The notes beneath the pieces are model-generated. The model searched no databases. It saw nothing but the letters and a program-made list of their open reading frames with translations, and was not told the origin of the DNA. Of a DNA stretch of 54,365 bases, positions 32,971 through 41,218 are shown one piece after another. Positions within the stretch are counted from its first letter, which is position 1; each line of letters begins with the position of its first letter. The stretch is taken from contig NZ_JHQR01000090.1 in assembly GCF_014843825.1 (NCBI RefSeq), forward strand, positions 1-54,365. The letters are read 5' to 3'. The DNA is from Mesorhizobium silamurunense (lineage in GTDB: Bacteria > Pseudomonadota > Alphaproteobacteria > Rhizobiales > Rhizobiaceae). Position numbers and translations under genes: made by a program.

Positions 32971-34239
32971 ATGGCGAACTTTCCGATCGAGGCTGTCCGC
33001 GGCAAGTTCCCGGCGCTTTCGCTGACGGACAAAGGCCGCCGCCGCATCTACCTCGACAATCCGGCCGGCACGCAGGTGCCGCAAGCGGTGGCCGATGCGG
33101 TGTCGCGCTGCCTGCTCGCGACCAATGCCAATCTTGGCGGCTTCTTCGAAACGACGGTCGCGGCGCAGCAGGTGGTCGACGATGCGCATGCCGCGATGGC
33201 CGATTTTCTCGGCGCCGCAAGCGTCGAGGAAATTGTCATCGGCGCCAATATGACGACGCTGACCTACCACATGTCGCGCACGCTCGGCCGGACGATGAAG
33301 GCCGGCGACGAGATCATTGTCACCCGCATGGATCACGAGGGCAATGTCTCGCCCTGGCTGCAGCTTGCCGAGGACCTCGGTCTCGTCGTCCGCTTCCTGC
33401 CGTTCGACGAGCGGAGCTGGCAGGTCGAGGAAGCGGCCCTGCAGGCGCTGCTTTCGGAAAGGACGCGGCTCGTGGCGCTGAACTATGCCTCGAACCTGAC
33501 CGGCTCGATCAACCGGGTGAAGGCGCTGACGGCGATCGCCAAGCGGGCCGGCGCATTGGTCTATGTCGATGCCGTGCAATTCGCGCCGCACGGGCTGATC
33601 GACGTGCAGGACCTGGGCTGCGATTTCCTGGTCTGCTCGGCCTACAAGTTCTTCGGGCCGCATATGGGCATATTGTGGGGCCGCCGCGGGGTCATTGACG
33701 AGCTAAAACCTTACAAATGCCGCTGCTCGTCCACCAGCTTGCCGGAACGGTTCGAGCTCGGCACGCCGCAGATCGAGCTAATGGCCGGGTTGACCGCTGC
33801 CGTCGATTATTTCGCCGGTCTCGGCGCCGCGGCCGGCGAGGGCGGTTCGCGACGGCAGCAGGTCGCAAGAGCCTTCGAAGTGTCGATCGCGTACGAAAAC
33901 GCGCTGGCCCGGCAGTTGATCGAAGGCCTGTCGGACATCAAGGGCCTGACCATTCGCGGCATCACCGATCCGGAGCGCCTCGGCGAGCGCGTGCCGACAG
34001 TGTCTTTCACGGTCGAGGGTATCGCGCCGGAGACGATCGTGCGGCAGATGAATGCCAAAAACATCTTTCTGTGGTCCGGCCACAATTACGCGTGGGAGAT
34101 CGTCCGCCAGCTCGGCATCCCGCCGGAGCAGGGCGTCGTGCGCATCGGCATTGCGCACTACAACACGAGGGCCGAGATCGACGAGACGCTGGACAGCGTG
34201 CATCGCGTTATCGCGATGCTGAGGCAGCAGCGTTCCTAG
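32971..34239 (+). CDS. cysteine desulfurase-like class V aminotransferase-fold protein
   Basis: A 422-residue PLP enzyme of fold type I. The PLP lysine is in VCSAYKFFGPHMG, and YLDNPAGTQVP is the typical N-terminal substrate loop. It resembles the family annotated cysteine desulfurase-like (VC1184 type). The region that in SufS carries the catalytic Cys (GHHCA) here reads SGHNYAWEIV, with no cysteine, so true cysteine desulfurase activity is doubtful. The ATG at 32971 is chosen because AAAGGG at 32956-32961 is 9 nt upstream; the ATG at 32962 is too close. Its stop shares the tetranucleotide CTAG with the convergent gene. Confidence 0.88.
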   Translation: MANFPIEAVRGKFPALSLTDKGRRRIYLDNPAGTQVPQAVADAVSRCLLATNANLGGFFETTVAAQQVVDDAHAAMADFLGAASVEEIVIGANMTTLTYHMSRTLGRTMKAGDEIIVTRMDHEGNVSPWLQLAEDLGLVVRFLPFDERSWQVEEAALQALLSERTRLVALNYASNLTGSINRVKALTAIAKRAGALVYVDAVQFAPHGLIDVQDLGCDFLVCSAYKFFGPHMGILWGRRGVIDELKPYKCRCSSTSLPERFELGTPQIELMAGLTAAVDYFAGLGAAAGEGGSRRQQVARAFEVSIAYENALARQLIEGLSDIKGLTIRGITDPERLGERVPTVSFTVEGIAPETIVRQMNAKNIFLWSGHNYAWEIVRQLGIPPEQGVVRIGIAHYNTRAEIDETLDSVHRVIAMLRQQRS

Positions 34240-35264
34240 CCCTTCTTGCCACCGAAGCCGGTCAGGAAAGCGGTAAGATTGTCGCCGAGCGCATCGCAGA
34301 GATAGCCGCCTTCCTGGACGATGACCGTCGGCAGGCCGAGCCCGGCGATCGCCTCGCCGATGCGGGCGAAGCCGGGTGTCGTCACCGAAAGGCCGCCGAA
34401 CGGGTCGCCTTCGAAGGCGTCGAGCCCGAGCGCCACGACCAATGCCTCGGGCGCGAAGGCGCGGATGCGCTGGAAGGCCACCGCCAGCGCTTCGAGGAAC
34501 GCAGCATCCCCGGACTTTCGCGGCAGCGGCAGGTTAAGATTGTAGCCGAGGCCGCAGCCTTCGCCGCGCTCATCGGCATGGCCCCAGAAGAAGGGGTAGA
34601 AGCGCACCGGATCGGCATGCAGCGAGACGGTGAGCACGTCCGGCCGGGCGTAGAAGATGCCTTGCGTGCCGTTGCCGTGATGCAGGTCGACATCGAGGAT
34701 GGCGACGCGGGCAGCGTTCCTGCGCAGCACCTGCGCGGCGACCGCCGAATTGTTGATGAAGCAGAAGCCGCCGGCGACGTCGGCGAAGGCATGGTGGCCC
34801 GGCGGGCGGCAGAGTGCATAGGCCGAAGGCGCACCGGCCATCACTGCTTCGGCAGCCTCGACCGCGCTCCAGGCGCTCCACAGCGCGCTGTTCCAGGTCT
34901 CGGCCGAAATCGGGCAGGCGGTATCGGCCATGTGATAGCCGGCTTGGCCGCCCGCCGACGCCGGATAGGAGCCGTTGCGGGCAATCGGATGGATGTTCGG
35001 GATGACCTCCGGCGAGGCGCCTTCGATGCGCTGCCAGCGCGCGAAGATGTGCTCGAGGAAGTCGAGATATTCGGGTGTGTGCACCGCCGCGATTGGGCCG
35101 AGGCCATAGTCCTTCGGCCGTTCAACCGTCAACCCTGCCGATCTTGCTCCGGCTAACAGTCTCTCGACGCGTTCCGGCTTTTCCGGGTTGGGCTGGGGGG
35201 CGCCGCTGGAGAGGAAAGCCTTTGGGTCGTGGCGCTTCTGTTCCTCGGCATAGAAGGCTTTCAT
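34236..35264 (-). CDS. HDAC-family deacetylase (acetylpolyamine amidohydrolase type)
   Basis: A 342-residue zinc hydrolase of the arginase/deacetylase superfamily. It has the tandem catalytic His in RPPGHHAF, zinc ligands in ILDVDLHHGNGTQG and LGLDAFEGDP, and the transition-state Tyr in QEGGYLCDALG. The N-terminal MKAFYAEEQKRHDPKAFL resembles bacterial acetylpolyamine amidohydrolases. Those remove acetyl groups from polyamines; others in the family act on acetyl-lysine or acetoin utilisation proteins. Its start overlaps the stop of the upstream GNAT acetyltransferase gene by 4 nt, which couples a putative acetylase and deacetylase. Confidence 0.92.
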   Translation of the reverse strand: MKAFYAEEQKRHDPKAFLSSGAPQPNPEKPERVERLLAGARSAGLTVERPKDYGLGPIAAVHTPEYLDFLEHIFARWQRIEGASPEVIPNIHPIARNGSYPASAGGQAGYHMADTACPISAETWNSALWSAWSAVEAAEAVMAGAPSAYALCRPPGHHAFADVAGGFCFINNSAVAAQVLRRNAARVAILDVDLHHGNGTQGIFYARPDVLTVSLHADPVRFYPFFWGHADERGEGCGLGYNLNLPLPRKSGDAAFLEALAVAFQRIRAFAPEALVVALGLDAFEGDPFGGLSVTTPGFARIGEAIAGLGLPTVIVQEGGYLCDALGDNLTAFLTGFGGKKG

Positions 35265-35767
35265 CGTTCTTCCTCCGGCGCGTCGGCAAAGGCGAAGAAG
35301 GCGTCGCCGACGACCTTCTGCACCTGCTCGTAGCTCGACCAGCCGATACCCAGTCTCTCATAGAAGGCCTTGGCGGTCTCGTTGTCGGTATCGACGGAAA
35401 GCCTCAAATAGACGCCGCCTGCCGCGCGGCACTCCCTGGCCACGCGCCGCAGCAGTTTTTCACCGATGCGGCGGCCGCGAAAGCGGTCCTCGACATAGAG
35501 GTCCTGTACGTAGACGCCGGGCCTGCCCATCCAAGTCGAGAAGATCGGGAAATGCAGGCAGAGCCCGGCGAACTCGCCGCCGACCTCGGCAATCAAGGTC
35601 GAGAAGGCCGGATTTTCACCGAAGCCGTAGCGGCGCAGGTCATCGGGCGTCGATGTGATTTCCTGGTGCGCACTGATGTGGGTGCCGAGGCGCAGGAGGG
35701 TGGCGTGTATGGTTTCGACGTCGTCGATGGTGCCGGGGCGGAGAATAACTGCACTCACGACAGGCAT
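35261..35767 (-). CDS. GNAT family N-acetyltransferase
   Basis: A 168-residue acetyltransferase with the GNAT fold: N-terminal strand VILRPGTIDDVETIHATLLRL, central strand GRPGVYVQDLYVEDRFRGRRIGEKLL, in which the R-x-x-G-x-x-L pyrophosphate loop (RGRRIGEKL) binds acetyl-CoA, and a C-terminal NETAKAFYERLGI. It resembles the diamine N-acetyltransferase/RimI-like group. I start it at ATG 35767 (MPVVSAVIL), since the longer frame to 35848 runs through one arm of a repeat. The gene overlaps the downstream HDAC-family gene by ATGA. The substrate is unknown; a polyamine is an attractive guess given that neighbour. Confidence 0.9.
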   Translation of the reverse strand: MPVVSAVILRPGTIDDVETIHATLLRLGTHISAHQEITSTPDDLRRYGFGENPAFSTLIAEVGGEFAGLCLHFPIFSTWMGRPGVYVQDLYVEDRFRGRRIGEKLLRRVARECRAAGGVYLRLSVDTDNETAKAFYERLGIGWSSYEQVQKVVGDAFFAFADAPEEER

Positions 35768-35776
35768 GGCGCCCAG

Positions 35777-35936
35777 GCACCCCCCTCTGGCCTGCCGGCT
35801 ATCTCCCCCGCAAGGGGGGAGATCAGCTGTGTTTTTCGCTTTCGCCAATTTTCAACGTTGCAGAATTGGCGCCATGGCCAAAACTGCCAATCTCCCCCCT
35901 TGCGGGGGAGATAGCCGGCAGGCCAGAGGGGGGTGC
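35777..35936. repeat. perfect 47-bp inverted repeat
   Basis: Arms 35777-35823 and 35890-35936 are exact reverse complements over 47 bp. They start GCACCCCCCTCTGGCCTGCC, contain CTCCCCCGCAAGGGGGGAG (itself a small palindrome) and enclose 66 nt. The centre has another 8-bp inverted pair (CGCCAATT/AATTGGCG, near 35846 and 35866). It is a head-to-head pair of an interspersed GC-rich repeat of the kind scattered through Mesorhizobium genomes. It lies upstream of the GNAT gene and downstream of the aminotransferase gene, where it could stop transcription between the two operons. Confidence 0.9.
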
Positions 35937-35979
35937 GAAGGATCGCAAACATCTCAGGACGTCTCAAAACACCATGGCC

Positions 35980-37362
35980 TCAGCCTTCTACCGGCAGGTC
36001 GAGTTCCGCGGCCAGCGCTTCCAGCGAGTCGCCGATGATGGCGACCATCTCGCCGATCTGCTCGCGCGTGATGATCATCGGCGGCGCCACCATGAAATTG
36101 TCGCCGTCGACGCCGCCTTTGACCTTGCGGCCATAGATGATCAGGCCGCGCGCATAGGCAAGGTCGAGCAGGCGCTGGGTCGCCTTGCGGGCCGGGTCGA
36201 TCGGCTTCAACGTTTCCGGGTCGGCGACCATTTCGGCGCCGAGCAGCAGGCCCTTGCCTCGCACGTCGGCGATGAAGGGAAAGCGCTTTTGCAACGCCTT
36301 CAACTCGCCGATCAGCACATCGCCCATGGCGGCGGCGTTGGCGATGAGGTCAAGCCGGTCCATCTCGCTAAGCACAGCAAGGCCGGCGGCGCAGGCAAGC
36401 GGATTGCCGGCATAGGTGTGGCCGTGCTGAAAACCTCCGGAGGCGAGCAGCGGCTCGACCAGCCGCATTGGTGCCGCCAGCGCGCCGAGCGGCGCATAGC
36501 CCGAGCCCAGCCCTTTCGACAGTGCGACAATATCCGGGCTGCAGTTCCAATGGTCGCCGCCGAGGAACTTGCCGGTGCGGCCGGCGCCGCTCATCACCTC
36601 GTCATGGATGAGCAGAATCCCGTAGCGGTCGCAAATCTCGCGAATGCGCGGATAGTAGCTGTCGGGCGCGACAAGCGCTGCCGTCGCGGCGCCCCCAATC
36701 GGCTCCATGATGAAGGCGAGAACGCTCTCCGGTCCTTCGGCCTGGATCTTTTCCTCGAGCATGTCGGCATAACGGATGCCGCGCTGCTCCATCGACAGGT
36801 TGTCGCGGTCGCGCCAGGCGGTCGGCGCCGGCACCGTCGGCATCACCCGCATCAGCGGCGTGAAGGTCTCGGCGAGCGCATCGTCGCCGGTTACGGCAAG
36901 CGAGCCGAGCGTGCCGCCATGATAGGAGGGGAAGCGGGTGATCACCTTCCAGCGTTTCGGCTGGCCGGTGGCGACCGCCCATTGCCGGGCGAGCTTGATG
37001 CAGGACTCCGTCGCTTCCGAACCGCCCGAGACGAAGAAGATGCGGTCCATGCCGGCGGGCAGTTTGTTCGCGAGTTCCTGAGCCAGTTCCTCGGCCGGTT
37101 CGTTCTCGAAATGCAGCCGGTAGGCAAAGGTGGTCTTGTCCATCTGCCGCTTCATGGCGTCGAGCACGTTGCGGTTGGAATGGCCAATATTGGCGACCAT
37201 CGGTCCGCTCGATCCGTCGATGAAGCGGCGGCCGTCCTTGGTCCAGAAATAGATGCCCTCGGCGCGATCGACGAGCGGCCGACGCAGGCTGGAAAGGTAG
37301 AACAGGTGCGACGGCGGCCGCTCTTCAGTCTGAGATGAGGGCTGCGCTTCCAGTTTCGGCAT
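35980..37362 (-). CDS. class III (omega) aminotransferase
   Basis: A 460-residue PLP-dependent aminotransferase of the BioA/omega-amino-acid group. Key motifs are FFVSGGSEATESCIKLAR for phosphate binding, ILLIHDEVMSGAGRTGKF with the PLP-ring Asp, and the Schiff-base Lys in IVALSKGLGSGYAPLGA. Typical substrates are omega-amino acids, diamines or pyruvate/alanine; none can be assigned. The start at ATG 37362 lies one nucleotide after the stop of the dimethylformamidase-like gene (TGACATG). This implies a shared transcript and re-initiation, and suggests that an amine released by the amidase could be the substrate. Confidence 0.93.
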   Translation of the reverse strand: MPKLEAQPSSQTEERPPSHLFYLSSLRRPLVDRAEGIYFWTKDGRRFIDGSSGPMVANIGHSNRNVLDAMKRQMDKTTFAYRLHFENEPAEELAQELANKLPAGMDRIFFVSGGSEATESCIKLARQWAVATGQPKRWKVITRFPSYHGGTLGSLAVTGDDALAETFTPLMRVMPTVPAPTAWRDRDNLSMEQRGIRYADMLEEKIQAEGPESVLAFIMEPIGGAATAALVAPDSYYPRIREICDRYGILLIHDEVMSGAGRTGKFLGGDHWNCSPDIVALSKGLGSGYAPLGALAAPMRLVEPLLASGGFQHGHTYAGNPLACAAGLAVLSEMDRLDLIANAAAMGDVLIGELKALQKRFPFIADVRGKGLLLGAEMVADPETLKPIDPARKATQRLLDLAYARGLIIYGRKVKGGVDGDNFMVAPPMIITREQIGEMVAIIGDSLEALAAELDLPVEG

Positions 37363-37363
37363 G

Positions 37364-39004
37364 TCAGGACTTTCCAAGATAGCGGTCGAGAACATTTTTG
37401 GTCACGCGCTCGACCATCGCGTCCTGCCTTAGCAGGCCGGCGACCCATTCGCAGCTTCCGGCATGGAAGACCTCGCCCTTGCCGCGCGGGAAATTGACGA
37501 TCATGCCGTTGCCGCGCTTGACCTTGTCGAGGTTGGCGTCGCTCGCCTCGCCGTACAGCGTCTCGGCGGTGAAGCGACCGTCCTCGTCGGTGAGGAACTG
37601 GTCCTCGATCGGGATGTCGGCGCTTTCCTCGACCTGGCTTGCCATACCGACGGCCAGCACCTGCAAGCCGTCCGGCGCGCCGCTGGTTGCTGTCGGGTAG
37701 GGCAGGCCGCCGCGGATCTCGAAGTCGAGCCCGTCGACCTCATAGCCATAGACATGGCTATCGGCGCCGAGCAGGTCGCCATAATAGATGCCGGTGCCGG
37801 CGAAGGCCCAGTGCTCGGGCCTGTAGACCGGGAAACCGCGCACGCCGCGCGGCGCGCAGCCGCCCCAGCCGGCATAGACGCCACGCGTCGCGTTGAGGCC
37901 GAAGGTGGCGCTGCCCGGACGGCCGATTTCGGGCGCTTCCCAGGAATTGGTGGCGCGAGTGACGTCGCCGCCGCGATAGGCCGGGTCCTCGGCGCGGGCG
38001 CGGTATTTGTAGCAGACCTGGCGGCGTCCTTCGTTCTCGAGCCTTGTCTGCCACATGAAATTGCCGGCGAAACGCGCCGCATGGCCGCCGCGGGTCACAT
38101 AGGCGTCGACCGCGTCGCGCATCTCCCAGGTCCAGTATTCGTCATGGCCGACGAAGACGACGCAGTCGTAGCCGTCGAGGATCTCGGGCGAGAAATGCAG
38201 ATCGTGCTGGCTGGCGAGATCGACAGCATAACCGGCGCGTTCGGCGAAGCGGAAGAAATGGCTGTCGTAGCTTGCCCATCCGGAAGAGGCGTATTTCTTC
38301 GAATGGCCGGTGGCAAAGGCCCATTCCATATGCGGGTAGCGCGGTACGGTCTTTGGCGGCACCGCGACTTCCAGCGGCACGCGCGGCGCGTCCCTTGGCA
38401 GTACGACGAAGCCACGGCACCACGGGCGCTGCGTCGAGACCATCGTGGCGTACTGGTCGCGGTTGGGACCGGTGATGCCCTGATAATGGTTGGAGCCGCC
38501 CCAGGTGCTATAGGCGAGCCAGGTGCCGGTGGCGGCGACCTGCAGCAGGCGGCCAGGCTTGCGGCCGGGCAGGGGCGCGACGATGAACAGGTGGTGGCTC
38601 TCAATCGGCCTGCCGCCTCGGCCATCAGCGGTAACCGTGACGCGGTAGGCGCCTGACGGCCAGTCGTCGCCGATGCGGAAGTCGAACGAGGCCGCCCAGC
38701 CGCAGCCTTCGACCGAGCATTGGTCGGGTGTATCCTGCCAGCGCGCCGACAAGCCGGTCTTCTCGAAGACTTTGGTTTCGACCGCTCCGTCACGGACAAT
38801 GGCAATGCTGAATTGCGGCGCCGTGGTGCTCACATGCAGCGTCAGAGTCTCGCCCGGCCGATAGGAAAAGCGGTCGCTGTAGCACCAGATCTCGCCGCGC
38901 TCGCCATCCATTCCCGGCCATTCGTAATAGTGGCCGCGCACCGCCTCGCGGCGCTGCTCGGGCGTCAGTCCGAAATCGGGAAATTCGGTGGGCAACTGCG
39001 TCAA
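37364..39004 (-). CDS. N,N-dimethylformamidase beta-subunit-like protein
   Basis: A 546-residue protein resembling the large (beta) subunit of N,N-dimethylformamidase, including its C-terminal domain: ATGTWLAYSTWGGSNHYQG, DGYDCVVFVGHDEYWTWEMRDAV, and the ATFGLNATRGVYAGWGG region. Genuine dimethylformamidase is an iron enzyme that splits dimethylformamide to dimethylamine and formate with a small alpha subunit; no alpha subunit is seen nearby. The GHDEYW motif, with Asp, Glu and Tyr, fits the iron-binding region of the family. The TTG at 39004 is a likely start (AGGTG upstream); a start at ATG 39052 is possible. Residue counts assume the TTG. Confidence 0.85.
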   Translation of the reverse strand: MTQLPTEFPDFGLTPEQRREAVRGHYYEWPGMDGERGEIWCYSDRFSYRPGETLTLHVSTTAPQFSIAIVRDGAVETKVFEKTGLSARWQDTPDQCSVEGCGWAASFDFRIGDDWPSGAYRVTVTADGRGGRPIESHHLFIVAPLPGRKPGRLLQVAATGTWLAYSTWGGSNHYQGITGPNRDQYATMVSTQRPWCRGFVVLPRDAPRVPLEVAVPPKTVPRYPHMEWAFATGHSKKYASSGWASYDSHFFRFAERAGYAVDLASQHDLHFSPEILDGYDCVVFVGHDEYWTWEMRDAVDAYVTRGGHAARFAGNFMWQTRLENEGRRQVCYKYRARAEDPAYRGGDVTRATNSWEAPEIGRPGSATFGLNATRGVYAGWGGCAPRGVRGFPVYRPEHWAFAGTGIYYGDLLGADSHVYGYEVDGLDFEIRGGLPYPTATSGAPDGLQVLAVGMASQVEESADIPIEDQFLTDEDGRFTAETLYGEASDANLDKVKRGNGMIVNFPRGKGEVFHAGSCEWVAGLLRQDAMVERVTKNVLDRYLGKS

Positions 39005-39148
39005 TGAACACCTGAAACCAAGAGGCCGCCATTGAGACCATTGGCCGGCCAAGCGTCAATTGGAAACGATCGGGCCAGCAAGCGCTTGGCCATATCCGGC
39101 AAACGGACTATGTCATGCCGAGGCGATGTTTCAGGACCGGGAGCCAAG

Positions 39149-39397
39149 ATGCTGCGCGTGCAAAGGGTCAAGGTCGACGACATCTATGTGCCGACGGCGC
39201 GGCGCAAGACGCTGCATCCGGAGACCGTGCGCCATCTCGCCGAGGACATCCTTGAGAACGGCATGAAGACGCCAATCCAGGTGCGGCACGACGGTAAGCG
39301 CCATGTCCTGGTCGAAGGGCTGCATCGGCTCGAGGCCGCCAAATGGCTCGGCGAGACCGAGATCGACGCCTATCTGGTGCAGGCGCGGCGGCACTGA
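39149..39397 (+). CDS. standalone ParB/sulfiredoxin-fold protein
   Basis: An 82-residue protein made of little more than a ParB N-terminal (ParB/Srx) domain: VQRVKVDDIYVPTARRKTLHP, then LAEDILENGMKTPIQVRHDGKR and the phosphate-binding motif VEGLHRLEAAKWLG. In ParB proteins the GxHRxxA motif binds CTP; in sulfiredoxins the equivalent position carries a catalytic Cys, which is absent here, so it is not a sulfiredoxin. There is no helix-turn-helix domain, so it cannot be a typical chromosome-partition ParB. Role unknown. The ATG at 39149 fits the domain start. It is divergent from the dimethylformamidase-like gene. Confidence 0.85.
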   Translation: MLRVQRVKVDDIYVPTARRKTLHPETVRHLAEDILENGMKTPIQVRHDGKRHVLVEGLHRLEAAKWLGETEIDAYLVQARRH

Positions 39398-39528
39398 CTC
39401 CAGCCTACTTTTATTGCCGTGTCGGCGCCTGCATCACGGCAAGCGATCGCATCCCATCAAAGCTTTTTGATTGACGATAGGATGCCGGCCGCTACCGTGC
39501 CGGCATTTTCACAAACCGAGTGCTTGCG

Positions 39529-39924
39529 ATGACTAAATACCAGGGCGGATGCCTGTGCGGCGCGGTGCGTTATCGCGCCGAGGCCGAGCCGATCAACGAA
39601 CGCGTCTGCCATTGCCGGATCTGCCAGAAGGCGATCGGCGCTGCCTTCAACGCGCGGCTCCTGTTCCGCGTTGACGACGTGACCGTCGAGGGGCCTGTCG
39701 CGACGATCAATTCATCGCCGGACCTCAAGCGCGGCTTCTGCCCGGCCTGCGGCACGACGATGTTTTCGCGCCGTGACTCCAGGAACATTCTCGGCATCAC
39801 CTCCGGCTCGCTCGACGATCCGTCCGTGTTCAAGCCCGACATGCATTTCTGGACCGCTTCCATGCAGCCGTGGGTGCATCTCGATGACGGTCTGCCGCAA
39901 TATGAAGGCGCGCCTCCGGCCTGA
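39529..39924 (+). CDS. GFA family glutathione-dependent formaldehyde-activating-like protein
   Basis: A 131-residue zinc-binding protein of the GFA (Mss4-like) family. It has the cysteine pattern GGCLCGAVRY, VCHCRICQKAIG and GFCPACGTTMFSRR, which builds two zinc sites. The founding member binds the glutathione-formaldehyde adduct; most relatives have no proven activity. The ATG at 39529 is chosen over the upstream GTG at 39520. The length is typical for the single-domain family. No formaldehyde-oxidation genes adjoin. Confidence 0.92.
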   Translation: MTKYQGGCLCGAVRYRAEAEPINERVCHCRICQKAIGAAFNARLLFRVDDVTVEGPVATINSSPDLKRGFCPACGTTMFSRRDSRNILGITSGSLDDPSVFKPDMHFWTASMQPWVHLDDGLPQYEGAPPA

Positions 39925-40053
39925 CTCATTTCGGGCCAAGCCTGCACAAAAATTTCATCTTCGATTCACGAGATAGCCGGCAAAGCGTCATTGGCGGGCC
40001 ATCATTGGCTGCCTATCTAAGCGCCATGCGGGAAGGCATCGAGGAGGCGACGG

Positions 40054-40266
40054 ATGAGCGAGAGCATCAACACCCTGGACGAGCTTTTGAACGACCCGAT
40101 GATCCAACTCGTGATGGAGCGCGACCGCGTGCGCCCGGCCGAGCTTCGCCTGCTGCTGGAAAAGGCTCGCCACAGGGCTGCCGACGATTCCCGCATCGAT
40201 CAGCCGATGCTGCCGCCAGCGCATGTGGTGGCCAGAAGCTGCCTGAAACAATGGCTATACCGCTAG
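40054..40266 (+). CDS. hypothetical small protein
   Basis: A 70-residue, predicted helical protein (INTLDELLNDPMIQLVMERDRVRPAELRLLLEKAR) with a conserved-looking N-terminal helix and a short C-terminal tail containing a single Cys. A ribosome-binding site (GGAGGCGACGG) precedes the ATG at 40054, which supports real translation. No family is recognised. It lies between the GFA gene and a convergent GNAT gene, with a gap of 19 nt to the latter. Confidence 0.7.
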   Translation: MSESINTLDELLNDPMIQLVMERDRVRPAELRLLLEKARHRAADDSRIDQPMLPPAHVVARSCLKQWLYR

Positions 40267-40285
40267 AGCCGTGCTCTCATTCCCA

Positions 40286-41197
40286 TCAGCTCGAATGGGC
40301 CGGCAAATAGCTGTAATGGCTGCGGAAATAGGCAATCCTGAAACCGATCCGCGCGTAGTTGCGATAGGCCGGACCGTCGCGTTCGGGGCGCGGCGCCTCG
40401 ATATCGGCGACGAACAGTTTCGCGCCGGCGGCGATGCCGTCACGGACCAATCTTTCGCCAAGCATGGCGTCGAGATCGAAGCTCGGCGCCATGATGCCCG
40501 GCACCGGCGCGTCGATGCCGCTCCAGGCGGTGCCATCTGAGATGAACAGTGAACGCACCGCAGCCAACGCGCCATCGCGTTTCAGCATGTAGTGACGCCA
40601 GCCTTTGCGGCCGACCAGCGCCATGAGCCAAGGTGTCGTCGGCAGCCTGTACTTGGCGTCGATGAAGGAAGCCCATTCCGTGGCTGTTTCAGGCGTGACC
40701 TCCTCGACCGATACACCGTCGGTCGGGAAGACCGGCTCGGCGGCCAATGGCGTCGCATCGCGAAAGATGCGTTCCCAGCCGCTTTGATGCTGCAGCCCGC
40801 GCGCTTCCAGCCAACATCTCAGCCGCGACGGTTCTGTGTGCGGGCTGGTGTAGAACCACGGCCGCAAGATGCCGGCCGCGCGATAGTGCGCCAGCAGCGC
40901 GTCGACCTCGACCTCTGTGGCGGGGCTGTCGACGCCGATGTTTTTCACGCAGTTGAAATGGATGAACGGGATCGTCGTGCAGGTGGTCCAGACGAGGTCG
41001 CCGTCGCGGGCGATCGACAGGCCATGCCGCGCGGCGAAATCCGCGGGCGCGGCATCATAGAGATCGAGCCAGGCATTGACCTCGGCGCGCTCGATGGCGC
41101 GGCTCAGATCGCGAGAGACCTCCTCGATCGCGATTTCGGGAACGTGCGGTTCCGGGGGCACGACTGGCTGCAGTTCCGAGAGGGCGGCGATCGACAT
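40286..41197 (-). CDS. GNAT N-acetyltransferase
   Basis: A 303-residue protein with a GNAT-like fold in its C-terminal half. A long N-terminal region may be a degenerate second GNAT module (LDLYDAAPADFAARHGLSIARDG). Strands such as AAVRSLFISDGTAWSGIDAPVPG and a final PAYRNYARIGFRIAYFRSHY match the end of GNAT domains, where YxxxGF is typical. The acetyl-CoA loop is not a perfect R/Q-x-x-G-x-G/A. The substrate is unknown. A good promoter and a TetR-type palindrome lie just upstream, so it is probably induced by a small molecule. Confidence 0.82.
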   Translation of the reverse strand: MSIAALSELQPVVPPEPHVPEIAIEEVSRDLSRAIERAEVNAWLDLYDAAPADFAARHGLSIARDGDLVWTTCTTIPFIHFNCVKNIGVDSPATEVEVDALLAHYRAAGILRPWFYTSPHTEPSRLRCWLEARGLQHQSGWERIFRDATPLAAEPVFPTDGVSVEEVTPETATEWASFIDAKYRLPTTPWLMALVGRKGWRHYMLKRDGALAAVRSLFISDGTAWSGIDAPVPGIMAPSFDLDAMLGERLVRDGIAAGAKLFVADIEAPRPERDGPAYRNYARIGFRIAYFRSHYSYLPAHSS

Positions 41198-41218
41198 GCT
41201 GATCCTCCTCCGATTTAC

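Noticed and set aside
34814..35125. Arg/Ala/Pro-rich open frames inside the HDAC-family gene
   Set aside because: They are shadows of the coding frame, with typical antisense composition.
35768..35848. N-terminal extension of the GNAT protein
   Set aside because: The extra 27 codons come from one arm of the 47-bp inverted repeat, not from conserved protein.
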